This document shows, piece by piece, positions 1-5,086 of a stretch of DNA of 8,304 bases. Position 1 is the first letter of the stretch. Every line of letters begins with the position of its first letter. The position numbers and the translations under genes were made by a program. The notes below the pieces were generated by a model that saw only the letters and a program-made list of their open reading frames with translations, had not been told where the DNA came from and searched no databases. Source of the stretch: Planctomycetaceae bacterium (lineage in GTDB: Bacteria > Planctomycetota > Planctomycetia > Planctomycetales > Planctomycetaceae); NCBI GenBank assembly GCA_020426085.1, contig JAGQQP010000166.1, forward strand, positions 1 to 8,304, written 5' to 3'.

Positions 1-726
1 CAGCTTAACGTCCTCCCGCACACGCGTTGCGCCCATCTTGACGTACACAGGAATCTTCCAGTCGGTGATCTCTCGCAGTTCTTCGATTTTGATTTTCAGA
101 TCATCGGGCCCCGTCCAGTCCGGATGCCGACAGGCCGACCGCTGGTCAATCCCTTCAGGCAGCGTCCGCATCTGTGCCACACGGGGAGAAACTTTCTGCC
201 CCAGCAGCATTCCGCCGCCTCCGGGTTTCGCGCCCTGTCCAAGCACCATCTCAATCGCATCCGCTTTCCGCAGATCGTTGGGATTAAAACCGTAACGCGA
301 AGGCAGACACTGGTAGACCAGCGTTTTCGACGATTCCCGCTCTTCCGGCGTCATTCCGCCATCGCCCGTCGTCGTGGACGTTCCCATCTGCGTCGCCGCC
401 TGACCCAATGCTTCCTTCACATTCGCGGAGAGCGAGCCAAAGCTCATCCCGGCAATGGTGATTGGAATCTCCAGCTCGATCGGCTGCTTCGCATACCGCG
501 TACCCAGCACCGTTTTCGATTCGCACTTCTCACGGTAACCTTCCAGCGGATACCGTGACGCGGACGCGGAGAGGAAAATCAGATCGTCGAAGCTGGGCAA
601 ACGCCGTTTCGCACCCATGCCGCGGATCTCGTACAGCCCGTACTCAGCGGCCTGCCGGATGTAAGAGAGGGAATGCTCGTTAAAACTGGCACTCTCTTCG
701 CGTTGAATCGACTTATCCGAACTCAC
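1..726 (-). CDS. glxD: FMN-binding glutamate synthase-type protein (GlxD/MgsC-like), C-terminus beyond window
   Basis: The N-terminal 242 codons of a protein of the glutamate synthase FMN/alpha-subunit barrel family. Established for the family: this subunit binds FMN and an Fe-S cluster and carries out the synthase half of the reaction, using ammonia from a separate amidotransferase subunit; in MgsABC methylamine is exchanged with glutamate to give N-methylglutamate. Visible signatures are GMSFGSLS (about residues 93-100), GTSTTTGDGGMTPEERE (115-131), the glycine-rich GAKPGGGG stretch (166-172) and HPDWTGPDDLKIKI (201-214), all strongly typical of the GlxD/MgsC branch. The Fe-S cysteines should lie further on, outside the window. 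I chose a GTG start at 726-724: GGAGAG precedes it by 5 nt, and the frame is open from there to position 1. The gap to the preceding gene is 38 bp, consistent with one operon. Family identity is firm; substrate (ammonia or methylamine) is not determinable. Confidence 0.93.
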   Translation of the reverse strand, partial: MSSDKSIQREESASFNEHSLSYIRQAAEYGLYEIRGMGAKRRLPSFDDLIFLSASASRYPLEGYREKCESKTVLGTRYAKQPIELEIPITIAGMSFGSLSANVKEALGQAATQMGTSTTTGDGGMTPEERESSKTLVYQCLPSRYGFNPNDLRKADAIEMVLGQGAKPGGGGMLLGQKVSPRVAQMRTLPEGIDQRSACRHPDWTGPDDLKIKIEELREITDWKIPVYVKMGATRVREDVKL

Positions 727-731
727 ACTTG

Positions 732-737
732 CTCTCC
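732..737 (-). promoter_or_regulatory. Ribosome binding site for the GTG-started glxD-like gene
   Basis: On the minus strand GGAGAG lies 5 nt before the GTG at 726-724. It decides the start, because a second GTG overlapping it by one base (728-726) runs straight into TGA and no in-frame ATG is close by. Confidence 0.6.
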
Positions 738-764
738 GCTGCTGTTTGCGTTGCAGTACGTTGT

Positions 765-1457
765 TTAATATTCCTGGTGGGCGTCCGCATTCCAGTGATA
801 CAGACTGCGGGCTGAACTGACCCGTTTAAATTCGCGGGCGTCATAATTCATCTCCGCCCGCGACAGCAGTTCCGCTACCTTTTCGAAATCGTCTGCCTGC
901 ATCTCTTCTTCCTGGGCGTCGGCTCCAAAACTGTGAATGGACCCGCGGACGTAGATCGTCGCTTCGTACAGCGAATCACCCAGGTTCGGGCCGGCATCAC
1001 CACAGACCACCAGTGTCCCCGCCTGTGCCATGAAGGCAGAGAAGTGACCTACACTCCCCCCGACCACAATCTCGGTCCCTTTCAGAGAAATGCCGCATCG
1101 GGAAGAGGCATCACCTTCAATCACCAGGAGCCCGCCATGTCCCGAAGCCCCCGCACATTCGGACGCATGTCCTTTCACGCGGACCACGCCCGACATCATG
1201 TTTTCCGCCACACTCCAGCCGACATTTCCATGAATCGTCACCCGTGCCCGCTGATTCATCCCCGCGATGAAATATCCCGCGTGCCCCAGGATATCGATCT
1301 CCACTTCCGTATCCAGGCCGGCGGCAATGCTGTGCAGACCGTCGGGGTTCAGGATCTCCACCCCCGCGGGGCGTTCTTCCAGCAGTTCCCCGTGCAGGTA
1401 CTCGTTGACCTGGCGGACACTCAAGTCGGTTAAATCAAGCTGTTTCAAACTGACCAT
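765..1457 (-). CDS. glxC: GXGXG-domain protein (GlxC/MgsB-like), glutamate synthase beta-helix subunit
   Basis: A 230-residue protein formed almost entirely of the GXGXG right-handed beta-helix found as the C-terminal domain of large glutamate synthase subunits, here as a separate polypeptide. The repeating glycine pattern is clear: GHAGYFIAGMN (58-68), HGNVGWSVAENM (76-87), GHASECAGASGHGG (96-109), GDASSRCGISLKG (115-127), GGSVGHFSAFMAQAG (133-147) and GDAGPNLGDSLYEA (153-166). In the family this domain has no catalytic residues; it is thought to position the amidotransferase and synthase parts. The length agrees with GlxC/MgsB proteins. The start ATG overlaps the end of the amidotransferase gene by 13 nt; the Shine-Dalgarno is weak (CGGAAC about 10 nt upstream), so translation is probably coupled. 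The last 50 residues are charged and outside the repeat. Identity of the fold is firm; the substrate of the complex is not known. Confidence 0.93.
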   Translation of the reverse strand: MVSLKQLDLTDLSVRQVNEYLHGELLEERPAGVEILNPDGLHSIAAGLDTEVEIDILGHAGYFIAGMNQRARVTIHGNVGWSVAENMMSGVVRVKGHASECAGASGHGGLLVIEGDASSRCGISLKGTEIVVGGSVGHFSAFMAQAGTLVVCGDAGPNLGDSLYEATIYVRGSIHSFGADAQEEEMQADDFEKVAELLSRAEMNYDAREFKRVSSARSLYHWNADAHQEY

Positions 1458-2341
1458 GAATAAATCTGTTCCGGAGCCGGCTCATACACGTGAGCATGTT
1501 TGATATCGGGCAGGTGTGCCAGGGAACGAAATTCCGAACTGACGGCGACATAATCGTCTGTCTCAGCCACCACCGCGGGCTTACAGGCAAAGGCATCCCG
1601 CACGAGCACCATCTTGTCTGCAGTTGCCATCAGGAAGGTGTAAAAGCCGTCCAGTTCCGCCTGGGCGACTTCGATGGCGGTTTCCAGTGTGTCCCCTTCC
1701 CGCATCCGCCATTCCAGAAAACGACAGCCCGCTTCCGTATCGTTATCCGTTTCAAAGGCGATTCCCAGGCTCTCCAGCTTCCGCCGCACACTGTAGGGGT
1801 TCGACAGCGAACCGTTATGTACCAGGCAGAAATCCTCACCGGCTGTAAAGGGATGTGCGTGAGCCGGGGAGACCGCCGATTCGGTCGCCATCCGCGTATG
1901 CCCCACGGCATGCGTGCCCGCCATTTCGCTGAAGTGGAACCGCCGGGCAATTTCTTCGGGATGCCCTTCGTCTTTATAGATTTCAATCGACTGTCCGACC
2001 GAGAGCAAATGTACTTCGGGAGCCGTTTTCTTCAGCCAGGCTTTGAATGTGTTGACTGCCACCGGCGAAACCAGGGCAGCATGATTTTCGACAAAGGTGA
2101 GACTGGCCTGAGTATCGAGTTCACGTTGACAGCGATCGGCGAGAGACTGCCAGTCGTATTCGATATTGGCCGCATAGAGAGCAAACCGGCGGCTGGTCGT
2201 TTCAAGTGGACTGCGAAACAGAGCCAAACCTGCGGAGTCGGGTCCGCGGGTCGCCATGCAGTCGAGCATGGGAGTGACTAATTTTCCCAGATCGTCACGA
2301 TAATCGCTCCGTCTGGCCAACAGTCCAACAATGCCACACAC
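1445..2341 (-). CDS. glxB: Class II glutamine amidotransferase (GlxB/MgsA-like)
   Basis: A 298-residue Ntn-type glutaminase that should hydrolyse glutamine with its N-terminal cysteine and pass ammonia to the FMN subunit encoded downstream. From the GTG start at 2341-2339 the protein begins MCGIVG, placing Cys2 exactly where family members need it after methionine removal. Other family marks: TRGPDSAG (31-38), GHTRMATES (147-155), HNGS (175-178, the Asn-Gly pair of the oxyanion hole) and DNDTE (199-203). About 100 residues separate GPDSAG from GHTR, a spacing typical of GlxB/MgsA and longer than in GlmS or PurF. There is no fused synthetase domain. A TTG six bases upstream (2347) gives a slightly longer frame, but it would bury the cysteine at position 4 and sits only 3 nt after the AAGG ribosome binding site; GTG sits 9 nt after it. 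First gene of the trio; overlaps the next by 13 nt. Confidence 0.93.
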   Translation of the reverse strand: MCGIVGLLARRSDYRDDLGKLVTPMLDCMATRGPDSAGLALFRSPLETTSRRFALYAANIEYDWQSLADRCQRELDTQASLTFVENHAALVSPVAVNTFKAWLKKTAPEVHLLSVGQSIEIYKDEGHPEEIARRFHFSEMAGTHAVGHTRMATESAVSPAHAHPFTAGEDFCLVHNGSLSNPYSVRRKLESLGIAFETDNDTEAGCRFLEWRMREGDTLETAIEVAQAELDGFYTFLMATADKMVLVRDAFACKPAVVAETDDYVAVSSEFRSLAHLPDIKHAHVYEPAPEQIYSWSV

Positions 2342-2398
2342 GGGCAATCGCCTTATTTAAAAAACCACTTCATGCGAGCGAAACACGAAAGGGTCATC

Positions 2399-2417
2399 AG
2401 GAACCAGGCAGGTTCTT
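2399..2417. repeat. Short inverted repeat (hairpin), 7-bp stem with one G-U pair
   Basis: The arms AGGAACC and GGTTCTT flank the 5-nt loop AGGCA; one pair is G-U when read on the plus strand. It lies about 60 bp upstream of the glxB-like start. No U-tract follows in either direction. It could be part of a leader RNA or an operator, or be chance. Confidence 0.35.
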
Positions 2418-2432
2418 AAGATTGCAAGATAC

Positions 2433-2468
2433 CAAACCCGCACGGGATAACCAACTGAATCGGGTTTG
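2433..2468. repeat. Inverted repeat with perfect 8-bp arms
   Basis: CAAACCCG (2433-2440) and CGGGTTTG (2461-2468) are exact reverse complements, 20 nt apart. CCCG/CGGG inside 2437-2446 could pair as an alternative, so the element has two mutually exclusive pairings. On the plus strand a T6 run follows at 2477-2482, eight bases after the stem, too far for a standard intrinsic terminator; no plus-strand gene ends here. Confidence 0.4.
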
Positions 2469-2535
2469 ATTTATGCTTTTTTCAAAACCGGGAAAAGAAC
2501 GGCACCGACGACAGCACACCTGAGACAAATGGGCA

Positions 2536-3420
2536 TTAACTGACAGTTGTCGCGCGGTTGCGCAATGCATCGACCAGCTTTCGAATCAGGGCATCTGCCT
2601 CTGCATCCGCGGTTTTTAAATCGGCTCCCTGATTGAGGGCCACGATCTGGGCATCCAGTTTCCCCGCCCAGACCTGGCAGCGTTCGACCAGCCAGGCGCG
2701 GTCCGTTGCTGACAACTGAGGATGCGGGGCATTAATCAACGTTTCGCAGCCAGCACGAAACTGCTTGAGTCTCGTCTCCAGAGCTGCTCTGGTATCCGTC
2801 GGTTTATTGAACCATTCTTCTGCAGAATCGGCCAGCTTATTAAGATATTCCGGCGCGGGTATATCAGCCGTCAATGCACCGGGACGATTCCAGCCCCAGC
2901 CGGGAGCGGGCGCGGGCTCCTGATTTAAAAAGACCGCCAGTAGAATCAGCGCAGCGGAGACAAATCCGAGGAGACCAATTTTTCGATAAGACACTGTCTT
3001 ATACGCGGGTGCCTGCTGCACTTCCACTTTCTCCTCAGCAGACTGTGGCGTTTCCATTTGATTCTGCAGCCATTGCTGGCTTTGCTTCACTTCGGCATCA
3101 TCACTGGCTGCCAGAATGCGTTCCTGCCAGAAGGTGCCCCCTTCCAGAAACAGACGTTCCTGTAATTCGAGTAATCGTTCCGGGTGCGTTAACAACTGCT
3201 GGATCTGCTGCGATGATAATTCCCGGCATCCCTGCTGCAATACAGCGTCTGCCTGTTCCTGCAGGATCTGCTCCAGGGACATTTCTTCAATACTGTTGCT
3301 GGCATGGACGGCCGACAGTTGAGAGACAACAGACGTCAGTTCCGGTTTGATCAACAGATCATCGAGCCACTGCTGCAGTTCGTCTGTTTCTTCTGGTAAA
3401 TTGAAGGCGGTAAGCATCAT
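2536..3420 (-). CDS. Single-pass membrane protein coupled to an ECF sigma factor, probable anti-sigma factor
   Basis: A 294-residue protein. Residues 1-147 are hydrophilic, acidic and Gln/Leu-rich, presumably cytoplasmic; 148-165 form one membrane segment (IGLLGFVSAALILLAVFL); the remainder, beginning with a proline-rich linker (QEPAPAPGWGW), should be outside the cytoplasm, is largely helical-looking and carries two cysteines (225, 248) that might form a disulfide. I infer the role mainly from context: the start overlaps the sigma factor stop (ATGATG over TGA), the classic arrangement for anti-sigma factors. There is no HxxxCxxC zinc anti-sigma motif; the only cytoplasmic cysteine is 65. Start choice: AAGGAGA at 3425-3431 lies 4 nt from the ATG at 3420 and 7 nt from a second ATG at 3417, so either may be used. 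The open frame continues upstream to 3597, but that part lies inside the sigma gene. It may instead be a non-regulatory membrane protein. Confidence 0.75.
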   Translation of the reverse strand: MMLTAFNLPEETDELQQWLDDLLIKPELTSVVSQLSAVHASNSIEEMSLEQILQEQADAVLQQGCRELSSQQIQQLLTHPERLLELQERLFLEGGTFWQERILAASDDAEVKQSQQWLQNQMETPQSAEEKVEVQQAPAYKTVSYRKIGLLGFVSAALILLAVFLNQEPAPAPGWGWNRPGALTADIPAPEYLNKLADSAEEWFNKPTDTRAALETRLKQFRAGCETLINAPHPQLSATDRAWLVERCQVWAGKLDAQIVALNQGADLKTADAEADALIRKLVDALRNRATTVS

Positions 3421-4004
3421 GCTGTCTCCTTCTGAGCAGATTGAACGCAGTCTTCGAGAAACTGTTTCGCTCGGTGAAAACGGGTCTGGACAGTGGTGTA
3501 ATCCACCTGCAGCGTTTCGCTGATCTCCCGATGACTCTGGCCGGACAGTCGCAAACGAACAATCTGCTGACGCATGTCGTCCAGCTGGCTCATGCAATCC
3601 TGTAACTGCTGTTTTTCTTCCTGATCAATAAACGCCTGGGTCGCGTCATGCAGTTCTGGCGCATACATCTCTGCAGAAAGTGAAGTCATCTTTTTTTTTC
3701 GAAATTCATCCAGTAACAGGTTTTTGGCGATCTGAAACAACCAGCCTCGAAAATGGATTCCATCAAAATACTCGGGAATTTTCTGCCAGGCCCGTAACCA
3801 GGTCTCCTGGGCAATATCAACTGCCTGCAGATTCGAATGGCAGCGTGTTTTCAGAAAAGCCAGCAGGATGGGAGCATGGCGTTCATATAACACATTGAAA
3901 GCGTTTTCCGCTTTCTGCTTTTGCGCAAGAGTCTCGTCCTGACCTTTGATGAGGTCAGCCAGCATTTCATCTGACTGGGGATCGAGATTCTCGCATGTAG
4001 ACAT
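3417..4004 (-). CDS. RNA polymerase sigma factor, ECF (sigma-70 family)
   Basis: A 195-residue ECF sigma factor. Region 2 covers about residues 35-105: NAFNVLYERHAPILLAFL, then VDIAQETWLRAWQKI (62-76; the AQETW block is typical of region 2.2) and FRGWLFQIAKNLLLDEFRKKK (85-105; regions 2.3/2.4). A roughly 30-residue linker leads to region 4 (133-187) with the helix-turn-helix around SGQSHREISETLQVDYTTVQ (154-173) and TRFHRAKQFLEDC (174-186). Regions 1 and 3 are absent, as expected. I chose the ATG at 4004 because it gives the normal family length; the frame stays open to 4268, but that part overlaps another gene on the same strand. No Shine-Dalgarno precedes ATG 4004, which may mean leaderless translation. 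Lys103-105 are encoded within a run of nine A. The downstream membrane protein overlaps its stop codon and is the likely regulator. Target promoters are unknown. Confidence 0.92.
   Translation of the reverse strand: MSTCENLDPQSDEMLADLIKGQDETLAQKQKAENAFNVLYERHAPILLAFLKTRCHSNLQAVDIAQETWLRAWQKIPEYFDGIHFRGWLFQIAKNLLLDEFRKKKMTSLSAEMYAPELHDATQAFIDQEEKQQLQDCMSQLDDMRQQIVRLRLSGQSHREISETLQVDYTTVQTRFHRAKQFLEDCVQSAQKETA
3425..3431 (-). promoter_or_regulatory. Ribosome binding site of the anti-sigma-like gene, inside the sigma gene
   Basis: AAGGAGA on the minus strand lies within the last codons of the sigma factor gene, 4 nt before the ATG at 3420 and 7 nt before the ATG at 3417. It supports translational coupling and rejects the longer upstream starts. 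Confidence 0.7.
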
Positions 4005-4010
4005 TTCATT

Positions 4011-4039
4011 ACGATACAATGGATAGAACCGAATCTCAA
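4011..4039 (-). promoter_or_regulatory. Candidate promoter of the sigma gene, giving a leaderless transcript
   Basis: On the minus strand TTGAGA (4034-4039) and TATCGT (4011-4016) are separated by 17 bp. They match the housekeeping -35 and -10 boxes at 5/6 and 4/6 positions. Transcription would start about at the A of the ATG at 4004, which would explain the missing ribosome binding site. This is a pattern match only. Confidence 0.3.
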
Positions 4040-4058
4040 GCAGATTTTCAGGCCAGCT

Positions 4059-4084
4059 GATTCCACAGATCGATTCCTGGAATC
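4059..4084. repeat. Repeated GATTCC/GGAATC half-sites upstream of the sigma gene
   Basis: GATTCC occurs at 4059-4064 and 4072-4077, and its reverse complement GGAATC at 4079-4084; the last two form a 13-bp palindrome around one T. The sites are 55-80 bp before the sigma start, a place where an operator would fit. The half-sites are only six bases long, so chance is possible. Confidence 0.25.
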
Positions 4085-4089
4085 CGGGC

Positions 4090-4116
4090 AGACTGCCCCC
4101 GGGGAGGAGACAGTCT
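4090..4116. repeat. Inverted repeat over the stop codon of the small secreted protein gene
   Basis: AGACTG (4090-4095) and CAGTCT (4111-4116) pair around a 15-nt GC-rich loop. On the minus strand the structure begins within the last codon/stop of the 89-residue gene. No T-run follows, so it is not a standard terminator; it could attenuate or process a message reading into the sigma gene. Confidence 0.3.
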
Positions 4117-4384
4117 AGTAACATACCTTGACCCATTTTGTGACGGGCACTTTGACGGTTTTGTAGCAGACCTGACGGACACGATAAGGGTGGCCATGAT
4201 GATCGTACCGCGTCACGTAATGAAAATAACTGCGAGTCTGGTACTGATACGTGACGACCGGTTGCCACATACAGCGTGCTGGTGGTTGAGCATAAGAGCG
4301 GGCTGAGACTTCCTCGCCTGCTGAAATGACAAAGAAACTACCGGCACAGATGAGAGCGAATGGAATGGATTTGAAACGGAACAT
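4115..4384 (-). CDS. Small exported Tyr/Cys-rich protein, function unknown
   Basis: An 89-residue protein with a Sec-type signal peptide: basic MFRFK, a hydrophobic core to about residue 21 and a probable cleavage site near SARS (27-30). The mature part is basic and very rich in Tyr, Val and Arg, with cysteines at 38, 73 and 88. The end reads like two related units, QVCYKTVKVPVTKWVKVCY (71-89), in which 'VCY' recurs 15 residues apart. This weakly resembles the planctomycete YTV-type extracellular repeats (alternating Tyr/Val/Cys with 'VPVT'); the link is my inference. The start is well supported: ATG at 4384 with AGGAGA 7 nt upstream. It lies 110 bp upstream of the sigma factor on the same strand. 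It may be a cell-wall or surface component, or an envelope stress-response protein. Confidence 0.72.
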   Translation of the reverse strand: MFRFKSIPFALICAGSFFVISAGEEVSARSYAQPPARCMWQPVVTYQYQTRSYFHYVTRYDHHGHPYRVRQVCYKTVKVPVTKWVKVCY

Positions 4385-4391
4385 TGTGAAT

Positions 4392-4397
4392 TCTCCT
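4392..4397 (-). promoter_or_regulatory. Ribosome binding site of the small Tyr/Cys-rich protein gene
   Basis: AGGAGA on the minus strand, 7 nt before the ATG at 4384. It is the strongest Shine-Dalgarno in this part of the window and the best evidence that this small gene is translated. Confidence 0.65.
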
Positions 4398-4449
4398 GAA
4401 ACTCTGGATCAGAATAAATGGCTGTGAATTACGATTCTCTGGAAATGAA

Positions 4450-4662
4450 TCAGACGAGATTGCTGTATTTTTCCAGCGTTCTTTCGTCGACATCGACTCC
4501 ATAGTGAATCACGTTGTCCTGTGAATTGATGGTTTCCCCGAGCAGTTGAACCTGAGAGACATCACAGTCAGAAGCCAGGTACAGATTGCTCATATTTTCC
4601 TGATGTTCTGCTCCGGTAACGATGAGGGTCACGTGCAATGCGAATGTGAAGAGAGTTGACAT
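4450..4662 (-). CDS. Small hypothetical protein with hydrophobic N-terminus
   Basis: A 70-codon frame that I do not recognise. The N-terminus (MSTLFTFALHVTLIVTGA) is hydrophobic and could be an uncleaved anchor or a signal peptide, although it lacks basic residues. The rest is acidic and hydrophilic (ASDCDVSQVQLLGE, GVDVDERTLEKY), which looks more like protein than random translation. A modest AAAGG sequence lies about 8 nt before the ATG at 4662. It is followed, 65 bp downstream on the same strand, by the small secreted protein gene, so it could be the first gene of the group leading to the sigma factor. Without homologues, coding is uncertain. Confidence 0.45.
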   Translation of the reverse strand: MSTLFTFALHVTLIVTGAEHQENMSNLYLASDCDVSQVQLLGETINSQDNVIHYGVDVDERTLEKYSNLV

Positions 4663-4671
4663 GGTTCTGCC

Positions 4672-4799
4672 TTTCAGTTGTTGCTTTTGGTTTCTGCCAG
4701 ACTCAACATTGTTCCGGCTTTCAACAGGAGAACGGGGCCGCCCGGAATTTCTTCCCCGGTTTTCTCAAAAAAAGTTGAAAGTCTGTAAAACAACTGAAA
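4672..4799. repeat. Cluster of related inverted repeats (TTTCAGTTG / CTTTCAAC)
   Basis: TTTCAGTTG at 4672-4680 is the exact reverse complement of CAACTGAAA at 4791-4799, and inside these CTTTCAAC at 4718-4725 is the exact reverse complement of GTTGAAAG at 4774-4781. The two nested pairs share the TTTCA core. They lie just upstream of the 70-codon minus-strand frame and could be protein binding sites or a long imperfect stem; coincidence in A/T-rich sequence is possible. Confidence 0.25.
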
Positions 4800-5074
4800 A
4801 ACAGGGTTTTTAATTTCTACGGGATCACAGAATTTCGCTGAAAATCGGATCCATGTAGATATGATGCGACCCCCTGACCCTGGAGAAGGCTCAAACAGCA
4901 ACATCCCAGAGGGGGACCACCTGTTTCCCGGCATGGAAATGGATCAGGAGGGAAACGTCCAATTCACGCTGTCTGAATTCTCAAAAAAAATCAGAAACAC
5001 GGGAAGATTTTGGAAGCATGGTCGTTTACATTGATAAATGCCCATTTTGAACTGTCGCATCCTGAGAAATAATA

Positions 5075-5080
5075 GAGAGG
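5075..5080 (+). promoter_or_regulatory. Ribosome binding site of the di-haem cytochrome gene
   Basis: GAGAGG lies 6 nt before the ATG at 5087 and supports that start. Confidence 0.6.
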
Positions 5081-5086
5081 TCCGGC

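Larger units (their letters stand above)
2342..2535. other. Intergenic region with two inverted repeats, probable glxB leader or promoter
   Basis: This gap separates the sigma-factor partner gene from the glx-like trio, both on the minus strand. It contains two inverted repeats (listed separately) and A/T-rich patches at 2357-2364 and 2477-2485. Neither repeat is followed by a T-run in the minus direction, so I do not see a clear terminator for the upstream gene. The promoter of the trio should lie here, but no convincing -35/-10 pair stands out. Confidence 0.5.
4663..5086. other. Divergent intergenic region, no supported gene
   Basis: About 420 bp between the leftward and rightward gene blocks; it should hold promoters for both. 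It contains A-tracts at 4767-4773 and 4983-4990, a cluster of related inverted repeats at 4672-4799 (listed separately), and CCCCCT/AGGGGG around 4870-4915. An open frame exists at 4674-4934 on the minus strand, but it has no ribosome binding site and a composition like random translation. Loose -35/-10 pairs upstream of 5087 (such as TTGGAA and GATAAA near 5010-5040) are too weak to call. No RNA gene or terminator is visible. Confidence 0.55.

Noticed and set aside
933..1433. A 166-codon open frame on the plus strand
   Set aside because: It is the complement of the glycine-rich GXGXG gene and shows no protein-like pattern of its own.
1490..2281. A 263-codon open frame on the plus strand
   Set aside because: It lies opposite the amidotransferase gene, whose motifs are unmistakable; its own translation has no recognisable domain.
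2420..2447. Possible sigma-54 (-24/-12) promoter on the minus strand upstream of the glx-like trio
   Set aside because: TTGCA has a GG upstream, but the spacing is one base too long and the GGCAC element is poorly matched; a second try at TGG...TGC is one base too short.
2433..2485. Plus-strand intrinsic terminator formed by the 8-bp repeat and T6
   Set aside because: The T-run begins eight bases after the stem, the loop is 20 nt, and no plus-strand gene ends upstream.
3421..3597. Longer start for the anti-sigma-like gene
   Set aside because: The extra 59 residues lie inside the sigma region 4 coding sequence; the ribosome binding site at 3425-3431 fits the start at 3420/3417.
4005..4268. 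Longer start for the sigma factor
   Set aside because: The extension overlaps the 89-residue gene on the same strand and shows no sigma-factor features; 195 residues is the normal ECF length.
4674..4934. An 86-codon minus-strand frame in the divergent intergenic region
   Set aside because: There is no Shine-Dalgarno before the ATG, no recognisable motif, and a composition typical of translated non-coding sequence.
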